From Hoplostethus atlanticus (lineage: Eukaryota > Chordata > Actinopteri > Trachichthyiformes > Trachichthyidae), in assembly GCA_034670405.1 (NCBI GenBank), contig JAXDDX010000188.1, positions 496,001 to 560,000 of the forward strand: 64,000 nucleotides of DNA, in the 5' to 3' direction. The position numbers and the translations under genes were made by a program. Below, in pieces: positions 35,301-48,359 of the stretch. The notes beneath the pieces are model-generated. The model saw only the letters and a program-made list of their open reading frames with translations. It did no database searches and was not told the DNA's origin. Every line of letters starts with the position of its first letter. The first letter of the stretch is position 1.

Positions 35301-36566
35301 CACGGGTGGGTTCAAGTCCAGTTCCATCCTTGGGAGTGTCTTTGACCTCCTGGCTGCCTTTAGGACATCTTGATTCACATGTTAGATCTATGCCAAAGAG
35401 ATGTTCACAACAAAGATTGCTTACTGCTTAAAACACAGAAGTACTTTTTACACACATCCACAAATGCAAGCACACACTAAAAACTGACATCTGACCAACT
35501 GAGGTAATCTTTAGAGGAGGAGGTTCTTCGCTCTGTGTTGTCAATCAGCTATGCAGCAATTGCCACCGGTTTGGTGTGTAGCAGAGGGAGGAGAGAGGGA
35601 TGCTAAGTGTGTTCATTCATCTTCCTGTTTTTCTGAAAGCACCTTCTGTGGCTTTAAGTAAGTTAAACACAATCATAAAACCAGGCCTATATGCAAGTCA
35701 ATTCAGCTTCCCCATTTCCAGCATTTTGCCTCAACATAAACTTTGCTAGATCAGGCACAGGGATTTTCTGTGGAATGATTCATATTCAAGTGTCAAGTGG
35801 AAGCAGAGGAGGCATTTGCCATTTTAAGACCCCTTTGTGGTCCAAAACCTTGTCTAATGTGGTCCTTTGTGACTATGGATCAATAACCTCAAGGATGTCT
35901 CATTCTCTCTTAACATGTTATTATCCGCTAAACTAGATTTCCTACATTTTAATGTGTTGGTTTTGGAGATGCCTTATTGAAGACAGGAAAAACAATTAGA
36001 TTTAGTCAGTGGTTTATAATCTATAATATACTCATTTTCAACTTTGACCTTTCAAACCCGTTGATTGAATTATTATAGCTGTTTGATTTTTTGAACAAGC
36101 TCAGCCATCTCAACCTGATATTGGATATACACGGCAACATATTTGATAGACACCATTACACACAAAAATATACCTCACAGATGAGGACACACACACACTG
36201 AGGCTCCTGGTATAAATGGCATCCAGAGGATGAGTAGTGTGTGATGGTGGAGACTCTATTAAGGACAGCCGTTACCAGCTCCACACTAATATCACATGAC
36301 AAACCGAGCTGTGTCCCTCTTATTTCCAATCCCAGTGATGAATTGGAGCCTGACACCCCACCCACTCATCCACGCCCTGCCGCCATCACCTCCTTCGCCA
36401 CCATACACACAATACCCTCCTCCTCTCTGTTGAGCCACCACCGAAACAGATTGAGAGGGCTACAATCACATATTAATGGACTAAACCCTACCCTTTCTTT
36501 ATCTCCTCCAAATCTCATCTTTCCTACATTTATAGAAACATATTTTGGAGCCATTTCAATTTGACA
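35301..36566. other. Non-coding stretch, nothing identified
   Basis: No supported exon or RNA. The ORFs at 36241-36564 (plus) and 36366-36581 (minus) overlap each other and lack motifs. Confidence 0.4.
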
Positions 36567-36830
36567 TACAGTACTGTGCAAAATTCTTAGGTACCCTAAA
36601 GTTTTTTAAATATAAATTTGGTCTTAGATGTTTATTTTTTTATTTTCTGCATTAGTCTTTTACATTATTACTATTTATAGTATTTTATTTTTTATTTATT
36701 TATTATGTATTTATATATAATATATATATTTTTTAATAATATTTAGAAACTTTTCATTTCATTATTTTTGAAGCATCTTTGCTTTATGGATCGTTTTTTA
36801 CATGTGCCTAAGACTTTTGCACATTACTGT
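36567..36830 (+). mobile_element. MITE copy 2 (CAGTACTGT-type TIR)
   Basis: This is the most complete of three copies. The left end is TACAGTACTGTGCAAAATTC, then TTAGGTAC. The right end is GTGCCTAAGACTTTTGCACA, then TTACTGT. The interior has AAATTTGGTCTTAGATG, TTTATTTTCTGCATTAGTCT and AAACTTTTCATTTCATTATT. It is non-coding. TA at 36567-36568 abuts the left end, and the right-hand TA is lost. Confidence 0.8.
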
Positions 36831-38599
36831 CGGTCATAGCTTCTACTTGACATTGCCGCAAGGATACCACAGAGATTATTTGCACTGAAATCTTTCGAGA
36901 GAAATGTGTTTTTGTGCACCACTTCAATTTAGTTGCATCACTTGCTAACAGTCAACACAATATTTGGTGATCAAGGAATCAAGCTGTGTTTAGCTCCTGT
37001 ACCTGAAGCCAAATAGCCATGAATCGCCTCTATGGGAATCTGCTTCTGTAGTTCGAGGCAGACTCCAGTCTGTTGCAGGACCTTACCTCCGATGATGGAT
37101 ACAAAGCAATGACAATAAACGGAAGATCAGCATGCTAAGGAGAACCCAGCCATAGCTTAAAACAATTATGTAGTGACAGATGCTGAAAACAAGCAATGGG
37201 AGCTGCGTCAACTGCTTCTCTTTCCCATTATGGATACAGTGGCACTCAGGGGAAAGGACTCACAATGATTTAGGAAGCTAGAGCTGCAGGTTTTCTTTCA
37301 AACGCTGAGGGGAAGGAGGTCTCAGTGAAATTCAACTGAGGTTCTTCAGGGTTAGCCTAGTTGTTCTTCTCTCAGGGTGGGGTGGTTCGTCTTACCACCT
37401 CTTGGGCGTGAGTCAAGATAAAAATGCAGTCTAGACTCCCCCTGCCACCCAGTCTTGGGTCACTTCAGACAGAGGTGTCTGATGTGGAGAGGTAATTTCC
37501 ATCTTCATTATCCTATTGAGAATATCCTCCATCAAAGTCACTATGTTGCTTCCCAAACCTCTTACCCTGATGGTTCATCTTCTGTGTGGTAATTTCCCTG
37601 AGGACATAGGGGTTTAAGCTATAGGTCTGGAATTTAGGGAATTTGCCACAGGTCTGTCCAAGCCTATGAGTCTATAGGCTGTGGTACCTGGACTGGGTAG
37701 TATTTAACCCGAATTTAGTAGGTGCTGGATATAGTAGATTACAAGGATTTATGAAAAAGGAGAACATAACTTCCAATGCTCCTGAATATTTATTAAACTA
37801 TTCTACAATGCCTTGACCCTCTTTATCAGGTACCTGCCATCGGAAGAGACAAATGTCTGTGTATAGTCAGTCTATTCCTGGCACAGAAAGTTGTTTGGAT
37901 ACAATAACAGTTGACAAAGTACACCATACAATCCCATCATCATCACGCATCAGCATTAGAAGATATCGTCCAGTTGGGTGAGATTATATCACAATTGATA
38001 TAATATATACACCAACATCAATTAATCATCTCATAGAACTGCAAATATTTTGTTATAGAAAAGCATGGAATGACATTTCCAACAAACTCGTAAGTATAAC
38101 CTACGAAAGTGTACCATGAATACAAAGCTACAAAATATAGTACCAAATACAAGTATAGAATGTCATCCACTCCACATCTGTATATAATATTGATTGTTAT
38201 ATATTCTTTTCTACCCCGTTGGATGATATTTTCTAATGCTGATGTGTTTTTGTTATTTATTATTTATTATTTGTTATTTTTTATATTATATTTAAAAAAT
38301 CTATGCGATAGTGAAGTGAAGTGATGACTATAAATGGACACCTGTCTTATCCTATGGCAGATACCTGATGAACACCTAGGGTAGAAACATTGTTGAATAG
38401 TATAATAAATATGTGGGAGCATTAGAATGTGTGTGCAGCATTCTCCTTGTTCAGAAGGAAGCAGAACTAGCCTTGGGGCTAATTTTCCTGGAACTGTCCG
38501 TAGTGCTGAAACTGTCTTCAAACTCACTCCACTCTCAGGCCACAATAGCTAAGGATGACTGCAAGGTTTAAGATGTGTGGTCCCCAGCCCAGCAACAAA
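36831..38599. other. Non-coding stretch, nothing identified
   Basis: No exon, RNA or repeat family could be supported. It contains ordinary unique sequence with short AT-rich tracts (38240-38300). Confidence 0.4.
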
Positions 38600-39010
38600 A
38601 ACAAGACTCCACCAACATGACAACATTTCCTTTATTCCCATGACATTAATAACCTCCTACCACCCCTCCATCAAATTATTCAAGTTTGCCGATGACTCCA
38701 CCCTGGTGGGACTCATCACCAAAAATGTATTTATACAGGGAATAAGTGGACCAGCTCATGTTATGATCTGCTACAAACAGCCTGGACTGAACAAACTAAA
38801 TTGCACACTAGAGTTAAGCACTGACATCTAAAAGGACCCTGCCTGCTCATAACCCCTTGGTAAAATATGTGAAAACTGTGAATTAATTCAAATTCTGAGG
38901 GTACACAATCACCCACACCCCCAAATGAAGAACATGTTCTGCTTAATCAAGAAAGCCTTTCCAAGGATGTTCTTCCTTCAGCAAATGAAGAGGCTCAATC
39001 TAAATTGATC
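38600..39010 (+). mobile_element. Degenerate LINE RT fragment
   Basis: Plus-strand pieces read SIKLFKFADDSTLVGLI (RT catalytic F-A-D-D box, near 38668-38718) and, after a shift, NMFCLIKKAFPRMFFLQQMK and RLNL (the usual C-terminal 'KKAQQRLFFLRQLKRFNL' region). It is of L2/CR1-like type and heavily decayed, with the segment in between partly deleted. Confidence 0.7.
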
Positions 39011-39039
39011 CTGGACAAATTGACAAGTAAACATGGAAT

Positions 39040-39202
39040 CCCCCACAAATGATGCAGGCAACCCTTGGGCCAATAAGTAACAAGATGCATCATCCCTCCA
39101 AGTTTTATCAAAATCAGGCCAGTGATTTGGCAGTTATGGGCAGTTTGAAAGTTTACCGTTAATTATAGATCCTACTATGAGGCCAATCAGTGTATTTTCT
39201 AG
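39040..39202. repeat. Dispersed 'ACCAGTGG' repeat, left half of LINE target
   Basis: It contains GATGCATCATCCCTCCAAGT, then TTTATCAAAATCAGGCCAGTG and GAGGCCAATCAGTGTATTTT. The same repeat type continues at 42337, so the Rex3-like LINE inserted inside this repeat. Confidence 0.65.
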
Positions 39203-42200
39203 GGAGACCGGGGCAATAGGGAGACCGGGGCACCCTCCTGGTGCTAGGCCTGGGAGGGGAGCTCGTAGGCGAGCGTCTGGTGGCCGGGCTTGCCGCGGAG
39301 CTCGGTCGGGCCCAGCCCGAAGAAGCCACGTGGGGCCGCCCCCCTGTGGGCCCACCACCTGCAGGGGGAGAAATAGGGGACGGGTGCGATGCCACGCGGG
39401 TGGCAGGCAAAGGCAGAGGCCTTGGCGGACTGGACCTTGGCTACAGAAACTAGCTTTTGGTACGTGGAATGTCACCTCTCTGGGGGGGAAGGAGCCGGAG
39501 CTTGTGCGAGAGGTAGAGCGATACCAACTAGATAATGGGCTCACCTCTACGCATAGCATTGGCTCTGGAACCAAACTCCTTGATAGGGGTTGGACTCTCT
39601 CCTTTTCTGGAGTCGCCCAGGGTGAGAGGCGTCGGGCGGGAGTGGGGATACTCACAAGCCCCCGGCTGAACGCTGCTGTGTTGGAGTTTCCCCCGGTGGA
39701 CGAGAGGGTCGCCTCTCTGCGGCTGAGGATTGCGGAGGGGAAAGCTCTGACTGTCGTTTGTGCTTATGCACCTAATGGCAGGTCAGAGTACCTGGCCTTC
39801 TTGGAGACCGTGGATGGGGTCCTAGAGGGGGCACCATCTGGGGACTCTATAGTCCTACTGGGGGACTTCAACGCTCACGTGGGTGACGATGGAGAAACCT
39901 GGAGGGGAGTGATTGGGAGGAACGGCCTGCCCGATCTGAACCCGAGCGGTGTTTTGTTGTTGGACTTCTGTGCGAAGCATGGATTAGCCATAACAAACAC
40001 CATGTTCGAGCATAAGGTTGCTCATAAGTGTACTTGGTATCGGAGTACCTTAGGCCAAAGGTCGATGATCGACATTGTAGTCGTTTCATCAGATCTGCGG
40101 CCACATGTCTTGGACACTCGGGTGAAGAGAGGTGCAGAGCTGTCAACTGATCACCACCTGGTGGCGAGTTGGATCAGATGGCGGGGCAAGCGTCCGGACA
40201 GACCTGGTAAACCTAAACGGGTAGTGCGGGTGAACTGGGAACGTCTGGCGGAGGCACCTGTCCGGAAGATGTTCAACTCGCACCTCCGAAGGAACTTCTC
40301 ACGTGTCCCGGAGGAGGAGGGGGACATGGAGTCCGAATGGACCATGTTCAAATCCACCATCGTTGATGCGGCTGCTCGGAGCTGCGGCCTGAAAGCTGTC
40401 GGTGCCTGTCGCGGCGGCAACCCTAGAACCCGGTGGTGGACACCAGTGGTGAGGGAAGCTGTCAGGTTGAAGAAGGAGTGCTTTCAGGCCTGGTTGGCCA
40501 GGGGGACTCCTGATTCAGCTGAGAGGTACCGGCGGGCGCGGAGGGCAGCGGCTTTGGCAGTGGCAGAGGCGAAAAAACGGACATGGGAGGAGTTCGGAGA
40601 AGCCATGGAGAAGGACTTTAGGTCAGCCTCAAAGAGATTCTGGCAAACCGTTCAGCGCCTTAGGAGGGGGAAGCAGGGGCCCACCCAAGCTGTTTTCAGT
40701 AAGGGTGGGGAGGTGCTGACCTCGGCTGGGGCTATAGTCGAGCGGTGGAAGGAGCACTTTGAGGAACTCCTAAACCCGATGGATACGCCCTCCATGGGGG
40801 AGGCAGGGCCTGAAGATTCCGGGGGGTCGGTGCCCATCGCACTGGGGGAAGTCACTGAGGTAGTCAAAAAACTCTGCAGTGGCAAAGCCCCGGGGGTGGA
40901 CGAGATTCGCCCGGAAATGCTAAAGGCCCTGGATGTTGTAGGGCTGTCGTGGCTGACACGCCTTTTCAATGTCGCGTGGAGGTCGGGAACAGTGCCTAAG
41001 GAGTGGCAGACAGGGGTGGTGGTTCCCATTTTTAAAAAGGGGGACCGGAGGGTGTGCTCCAACTACCGGGGAATCACACTGCTCAGCCTCCCTGGGAAAG
41101 CCTATTCCAGGGTGCTGGAAAGGAGAGTGCGACCAATTGTCGAACCTCAGATTCAGGAGGAACAAGGCGGATTCCGTCCTGGCCGTGGAACAGTGGACCA
41201 ACTCTTTACCCTTGCAAGGATTTTGGAGGGGGCATGGGAGTTTGCTCATCCAGTCTTCATGTGTTTTGTGGACTTGGAGAAGGCTTACGATCGTGTCCCT
41301 CGAGATATCCTGTGGGGGGTGCTGCGGGAGTATGGGGTGTCGGGGCCGTTAATTTGAGCCATCCGATCTCTGTACAACCAAAGCGAGAGTTGTGTCCGCA
41401 TTCTCAGCACTAAGTCAAGCTCGTTCCCGGTGCGTGTTGGCCTCCGCCAGGGCTGTCCCTTGTCACCTATCCTGTTTGTGATTTTCATGGACAGGATTTC
41501 AAGGCGCAGCCAGGGTGTGGAGGGTGTCCAGTGCGGTGACCTCAGGATAGCATCTCTGCTTTTTGCGGATGATGTAGTCCTGATGGCTGCATCGAGCTGT
41601 GAACTCCAGCACACGCACTCCAAGTCTGAGGCCATGGTGCTCTGCAGGACAGCGGTGGATTGTCCCCTCCGGGTGGGGAGTGAGTCTTTGCCCCAAGTGA
41701 AGGAGTTCAAGTATCTCGGCGTCTTGTTCACGAGTGAGGGTAAAATGGAGCATGAGATTGACAGGCGGATCGGTGCAGCGAGTGCAGTTTTGCGGTCGTT
41801 GTACCGGACTGTCGTGGTGAAGAGGGAGCTGAGCCTGAAGGCGAAGCTCTCAATTTACCAGGCAATCTTTGTTCCAACCCTCACCTATGGCCACGAGCTT
41901 TGGGTAGTGACCGAAAGGACAAGATCGCGAATACAAGCGGCCGAAATGAGTTTCCTTCGTAGGATATCTGGACTCACCCTTAGGGATAGGGTGAGGAGCT
42001 CGGATGTCCGGGGGGGACTCGGAGTAGAGCCGCTGCTCCTTCGCGTGGAGAGGAGCCAGTTGAGGTGGTTCGGGCATCTGGTTAGGATGCCTCCAGGACG
42101 CCTCCCTGTGGAGGTATTCAGGGCACGTCCAGTGGGGAGGAGGCCTCGGGGCAGACCCAGGACCCGGTGGAGGGATTATATATCCTGCCTGGCCTGGGAA

Positions 42201-42302
42201 CGCCTTGGGATCCCCCAGCATGAGCTGGTGACTGTGGCTGGGGAAAGGGATGTCTGGGATACTCTGCTGAGCCTGCTGCCACCGCGACCCGGATCCAGAT
42301 AA
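39177..42302 (+). pseudogene. Rex3-like endonuclease/reverse transcriptase ORF, one in-frame stop
   Basis: The frame is the same throughout and is broken only by TGA at 41355-41357. The APE-type endonuclease spans about 39450-40190: [61 protein letters not shown]. The RT spans about 40870-41720: [90 protein letters not shown] and FADDVVLMA. The C-terminus has YLGVLFTSEG and LRWFGHLVRMPPGRLP. The stop sits where the family has a tryptophan (PL-x-AIRSLY), so TGG to TGA is likely. After FADD, about 17 codons typical of the family are missing in frame. The frame's first ATG (39177) lies in flanking DNA. Confidence 0.85.
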
Positions 42303-42333
42303 GCGGTCGAAAATGGATGGATGGATGGATGGA
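39203..42333 (+). mobile_element. Near-full-length Rex3/RTE-type LINE
   Basis: This 3.1-kb element has one long frame for endonuclease plus reverse transcriptase, a 3' UTR of only about 10 nt, and a (GATG)n tail (42313-42333). A single endonuclease/RT ORF with a very short 3' UTR made of GATG repeats is the described structure of fish Rex3 in the RTE clade. The 5' end begins near 39203 with a 15-bp direct duplication (AGGGAGACCGGGGCA twice). No clean target-site duplication is visible. It lies inside a dispersed repeat (39040-39202 and 42337-42640). Confidence 0.85.
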
Positions 42334-42336
42334 ACA

Positions 42337-42640
42337 CATTGCCAAAATGCATCATCCCTCCAAGTTTTGTTAAAATTGGACCAGTGGTGCAGTAGTTATG
42401 GCTTTTCAAATTTAAATTTTGACCTTTAAGTATAGTCTCCCCATCAGGCCAATAAGTATAATTTTTAAATGCATCAAAATGCATAATCATTCCAAGTTTT
42501 ATCACAATTGGATCAGAGGTGTCTGAAAATCAATGTATTTTTCAAAACATCTGGAACAAAGTGCGAAGATGCGGCATCCTCAAGTTTTGTCAAAATTAGA
42601 CCAGTGGTGGACAGATGGATGGACAGATGGATTCATGGAC
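42337..42640. repeat. Dispersed 'ACCAGTGG' repeat, right half of LINE target
   Basis: Three diverged units follow one another: AATGCATCATCCCTCCAAGT, then TTTGTTAAAATTGGACCAGT; AATGCATAATCATTCCAAGT, then TTTATCACAATTGGATCAG; and GGCATCCTCAAGTTTTGTCA, then AAATTAGACCAGTGG. The last runs into GGATGGACAGATGGATTC. Same family as 22640-23060. Confidence 0.75.
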
Positions 42641-45266
42641 TTTATCTACTGTTGCGAGAAATTAGGGCATCAATGCAAGATTCAAAAACAGAACATAGCT
42701 TATATTCTCTATTAAAATATTAGGGAAGGTATTTAGAAATCCTTTTTTGAATGAATCAATTTCTGATTGCTCACTCTTGTGGGTCATTAAATTGAGCTCA
42801 ATTTTATAATAAATATTGGATACCCCTAATGATGGAGGTAGAAATGTCTACTCATTCAGCATTTAGGGATCATCCATATAGGCTTAATTAGTCTAAAGCA
42901 TTTCATGGTGCTTTTATTTTAAAAAGAAACTGGATGTTCCATTGTCTGATTGCAGTAAATAATAAAGAAAATAATAAAGAGAACATAGAGATTGAATTTC
43001 GCTAATAAAATAGGCATCAGCTATACTTCAACAATACTACAACTGCACACAATTGTGTTGAAAAGTGCAAAAGTTCAAAATTATTTTCTTAGCTCATTCA
43101 GCTCATGTTTGAAAGAAGTCTCCCTTGCCTCTTGACCAGATCATTTCTTAGTCATTTTCCAAATATCCATTTACAACAGTATTAGTAGATTTCTCAATTG
43201 TTGATTGACAACTGCTTTCGTAGCCTGTCCTGCTCCCCTTTTTTGGCACATTTGCTTCATCCCTCTGGACTGAAACATTATTTGCGTTCCATTTGTACAC
43301 TGTCAGTCAGATCTTCTTCCAAATGGCAATCTCTAAACGATTGGCAAGAACATAATGTTAATTTTCTGGATGGTCTACTGGTTTAGGACATCAAAGCACC
43401 AGCTTGGGGAATGGAGTCCCATAGCAAATACAAATCTTAACATTGTATTTGTTTTTATTCATTGGCACTTTAATTGGTATCTGTTATGATGGTTCCTTAG
43501 GTTTAAGCACTTAAATTGTCCTGATGTAAATAAATGATTTTCTAGCCCCTTTTAAATGAAATCTTTATGTTGAACTAACTTTGCCTTCTGCTGAGGCTAA
43601 ATTGTGGGTTGTTTCTTCTGCTATACACATATATAGACTATATTTAATGGTCTTTATAATGCTTTGGTACTGTTTTCAGACCCTTGGTTGTGACACTTAC
43701 CTATTTTCAATACTTCTTACAATTTGACAACTTATCTCTTATCTGTCATACAATTGTCTCAAAATAATGGTGGAGAGCCTCAAGTCAAAACAAATACCCA
43801 GAGGGGAGCGAGAGCAGGAGGAAGGGGAAGGGCTGGGGGTCTAATGATTTTCATTAGCACCATGATTGGGATCAGTTTTCCTTGACACAAGTTTGCACTG
43901 AAATGATCATTCTTACTTTTATTTTGTTGTATCTATTTTCAGTGAACCTTGTTTTATGGTTCACAAAACAAAAAACTTGTTTTAATGTGTGAATGTACTT
44001 CTTGTTGTTGTTATTGGTGCCCTTGATATATAGGCCATCACTAGATTTAAACTTGGCTTTGAGGGATGTGAGTGCTGGGGGCCTGTACCCTGTTAGGTGT
44101 TAGGTTCAAGGTAACTAAAACTTTGGTAAGGTAAGGTACGTTAAGGTAGGGTAAGTTTAAGTCATGTTTAAATAAGAAAAACTTTCACTGAAAATGAAAA
44201 CTTTACTCACAGTAGAAAACGAGTTGGGACTTCAACTGTGCCAAACTGCTGCCTATTTCACACAATTAATACATGGTGTATTACATTTTGCATCTATAAC
44301 TACAAATTTGATATGAGAACAGGCTGACTGGAGCTGCTCAGTGTTGGGCATGGAGAAAGTGTGTGTGTGTGTGTGTGTGCATGTCTGGGAGACAATGAAT
44401 GTGAGGGAGAGTGTATGTATGTCCCATTCTTGTATGGAGACATTCAATCTATTCCCATCCAGCTCAGCGTTTCTACACAAAGAAATGAGTCGAATCCAAA
44501 TGAAAGTCATCGCACTTCATCTTTCAGGCTCACCGATCTCAACCGGTGAGGACAGGAACGTATGCTCATCAAACACAGGAAGGGAGCATCCTCTTTCACT
44601 CTGGCACCTTGGGCTGCGAGTGGAGAAACCGAACAACCACCCTCGACTTATTGCATGTAGCCTTTGCCGTGGCAAATCAGTAAGACTAATGATCCAGAAA
44701 CCGTTCTCTGGCCTTTCCCTATCCTTAATAATGTCACTGGCTCTATTTTGTTTCTGACTCCTCCCACTTTACTCACAGGTTGGAATCTTAGCTCCCTGGA
44801 TTCTGGCTTTGAGAGAGAGTTGTTCCTGTTACAAAGATTGACTGAACCATTGTAACAATTTTCAAGGCAGACCAATTAGAGATCTGTCAGCCTTGAAGCA
44901 TTTAATTTCCTGCTTGGGCCTTGTGGATTCCCCTTCAAATTGTTTCTGAAAGAATGCTTAATACAGTAGATGTTTGTACTGGTGATTAACAGATCCTTGA
45001 ATCGTTTAGAAGATTGAAAATGCAGACATGTCTAACCAGCATATTAATCCACTTAGGCTGGATACAGACAAACCCACTTTGGCTTTCCCGAGTGTTCTGT
45101 AGCATGTAGATGTCACTGTTCTTGCATCGCATCTCCCCTGGAAAGAAAATACATTGTATGGCAGCACATAATGTTGTGACAGCCAATAAATACTATTAAA
45201 AAGACAGTAAATGCACCTCCTATGTATATTAGAGCATGTAAATAGCACACAATCTAAGTGCAAGAA
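42641..45266. other. Non-coding stretch, nothing identified
   Basis: AT-rich unique sequence with a (GT)n tract at 44357-44380 and short GGTAAGGTA repeats at 44130-44155. The 138-codon ORF starting at 44341 begins in the GT repeat, has no domain, and is not accepted as a gene. Confidence 0.4.
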
Positions 45267-45269
45267 TAG

Positions 45270-45324
<55 letters not shown>
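45267..45324. repeat. (GATA)n microsatellite
   Basis: About 14 perfect GATA units, likely polymorphic. Confidence 0.95.
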
Positions 45325-45979
45325 ATGCAGACAATGCGATGTGATATTGTCATGTATGTAATGCACTCTCCTCTCATTTCATGATGAATATGTCGTATGT
45401 ATAAGTCTAATACTCATTCCTCTTTTCCTGTCAAGTTCTGAATGAAGATTTACCTCCCACTAAGTTGTGTTCAAGAAGTTTAAATAACTTGTTAACACTG
45501 CAATCTTTCACTCATTTTCTGCAATTTCATAGGTATATTTCCTTTGACCAAAGAGGCCTTTTCCAAAGGTTTTTCAAAAGGTTGGCTGGATGAGCCAAAA
45601 TCATTGCTTTTGAAATGTGGAAAATCCTCCATTCACCTGCGACAGCTGAGAAAGGTTAATGTAACATATTAAAATTCCACACAAGAAAGGGACACAGGAG
45701 TTCAAAGGCAGATAAGGCTTTCAAATGTGTTAGACATTTCATCAATACACAATTTTGCTGTTTTCGCTGAGAGGTTCTGGATAAGTGGACTTTACCGTCG
45801 CCGCTCGCTTATGAATAAGAAGTCTCTTATTGATATGGGAGACACGCAAAAACCTTCATGCTGGCTTTTCTTTTCAGTCTCTCAGTTGGGGGAAAAAAAG
45901 GTAAATAAAAAATTAAAAGCCTATTGCTTGCCATTAGAAAGACTGCATATTGCACCACTGACATTTTGAAAATGTATCA

Positions 45980-46290
45980 CCCATTCACAGCCTATCACTT
46001 TGAAGGATCGACAAAAACCATCAGTTAGCCTGACACTTTTGACATGGGATTTTGAAATATTTCCCATTAATCTCCCTGATTTATGGAGGCATATCCAGGT
46101 CCATCGAGAGCAATCGCAGGTTTATCACCATGCTGCTGGAATTATTAATGATTGTCAATTTGTTGAAGCTGATAGTGCAGTGGTAGAGTCAGCAAAGGCT
46201 GCGGCTGTGTATTTGTTGCCTGGAGTTTTCTCCAGGATTACTAATGTTCTGATTTATGTTTCTTCCCTCCACAGCCACTGTGGTTGATGA
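45980..46290. promoter_or_regulatory. Candidate conserved non-coding element
   Basis: A unique block with CCCATTAATCTCCCTGATTT, GGAATTATTAATGATTGTCA and GCCTGACACTTTTGACA words (homeodomain and MEIS-like TGACA cores). A polypyrimidine-AG sequence (TTTCTTCCCTCCACAG, ending 46274) resembles a splice acceptor, but no donor-bounded exon follows. Enhancer character is inferred. Confidence 0.35.
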
Positions 46291-48359
46291 GAACAAAAGG
46301 CTATGGGGCAGGTACAAAGTATGTAAGAGTGTACTGCATTTGCTTGAGACATACAAAGACTCAAGGCCAGAGAGGAAAGCAAGAGGCTGTTCAAACAATA
46401 CATTTTTCATTTAATTTTTCTAATGCAAATTTGGCACAGAAGAGTGAATTAAGTCTGTGAAATCTAATATCACCATCAAAGATTTCTTGGAATTGCTTCA
46501 CTAACTTTTGAAACAACATTGCCATGCAATCCTAGACAAGTGGGAGGCTCAATACAATCAAATAAGTTGTCTAAATAATGTACAAAATATATGTCCAGTG
46601 ATGACAACAACAAAAACAACTTATTTGCGCACATTCACAACCCTATGCGTTGTACACATGGATAATTTAAGTGCAAACAGCAATCCCCACAAACTCCTTT
46701 ATAATTCTCATATCTTGCCTTGCATCTTAATCGCCCACATGCAAAAGCATCATGGCAGCTGGGTCTCATCTGTCCTCCCTTGGGACAGAGTACCCAGCAG
46801 CACCGAGAATGGAATTGGAATGTGGGCCATGGCACTCCCACATCAACATGACCTAAGGCAACTGGAGGTTTGTGACAGGTCAGCACTCCAGTCCACCCAT
46901 TTCCTCTTAAGATTAAGATTCAAGATTTGCTCCCTCTGCTTGGAGGGATGACTCACTGGAGTATTTACTCGATGTGAAAGATCTTCAGCAAACTGTTTAC
47001 TGCTGGGCTCAGACAGACATGAACAAGGACGGCATTTAGCCAGTTTGTGGCAGTGTCTCTTTGCAGACTGCATTGTTTTGACGCTGCAGCAGAGATATGC
47101 TACTGCAAAGACCAATGCCATGTTTTGCCACGGGCTAAGTTTGTTGAGTTTTCTTTCTTCTTGACTGCGATTTGAAGTTTGTAACTACCCAGCTAGGGAT
47201 TCTGGGGGTAAAAGTAACCCAAGAAGCCCTGAGGAACTGTACATTCTACAACGCTCACAGTTCAATGCCTTCACAACAGCCAGGGGGGAAACAATCCAAT
47301 CCCTCTGTTTAAAGATTGCCTCCAACATAAATCTACTGAAGTGCTTAGACTTTTCTGATAATCCTTCCTCAAGTCATTCCTGCACAGTGACCTGAAATCA
47401 CTAAGCACATTGCTGTACATAATTTATATTTTTCTATAAGTTTAATAAAAGTCTAACAATGCAAGGACCTTCCAACCCATTCTTTGGGAGGCAACATTTG
47501 AAACTTGGCCCAGCCTTTATGCCTTTTATTCAAGAGTTTGTTCCACTCTGACTGTTGACAGAAAAATCAATACAAATGCCACTGGTAAATAGCTAGGCCA
47601 GAGCAAATTGAGAAGTGACATCTCCAAGATAAGAGGCTTTGAGAGGTTGAAGGCCCAACTGATTTCTCCAGAGGGAGAGAGAATGGGCAATAGGCGGGTA
47701 GAGAGAGACAAAGACAGGAAGATAGAGGTAGAAAGAGAGCGGATGGAATGGTCAGGAGAAAGAGAGCTTTGAAGACATGTCACTTTTACACAGTTCAGCT
47801 TTTGGAGAAGATGAAAGCTCTCAAGTCTGGCTTCAGCCTGGCTTCGCCTACACCTCTCCTTACTGTCTTCAGCCTTTGATAAGCAGACGAAGGCCTGTCG
47901 AGGTAATTTGACAACTTTACCGTGGAGGCTGACATGAGAAACCTTCCAAAGACATAAAAGGTATAGGGGCGAACGAAGATGAGTGTTTTGTAGTGGACAC
48001 TCAAACATTCCCTGCAGTTCTTCGGGCATCTTTGACAAGCCTGCTCTGACTCGCTGAAAGGAAAGAGGCGTAGATGATCAACAGCCCAGCCTCTGTTTTA
48101 GGAGAATGGCTGGCTGCACTCGAAACAAAGCTTCAAGGCTTTCCCGCTGCCCACCTGCATGTCCCCAAAGCTTCTCTTTCTAGCAATACCTCTGGAAAGA
48201 ACATTGCTTAAACTACGTAAAATTACAGTTCTCTATTTCATCTCTTTATCTTACCATATTTGAAGAAAATGCTATGGACATCGAATGTCAAAAAGCCATC
48301 CAGCCTTCCTGGTAAGCTAAAAGGTCCTTCATTGCTCCCTTGTTTTCTAACCCTTGCCA
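46291..48359. other. Non-coding stretch, possible further regulatory blocks
   Basis: The segments 46720-47110 and 47560-48050 are unique, of balanced composition and free of repeats, so they are weak regulatory candidates. The 147- and 170-codon ORFs here (46508-46951 plus, 47526-48038 minus) have no recognisable domain or splice support. Confidence 0.35.

Noticed and set aside
39134-39655. 173-codon minus-strand ORF and several ORFs of 83-148 codons within 39-42 kb
   Set aside because: All are antisense or frame-shifted shadows of the Rex3-like endonuclease/RT frame.
46508-46951. 147-codon plus-strand ORF
   Set aside because: No domain or splice context. The frame crosses low-complexity sequence near its start.
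47526-48038. 170-codon minus-strand ORF
   Set aside because: No recognisable domain, atypical composition, no matching neighbours. The region looks like non-coding unique DNA.
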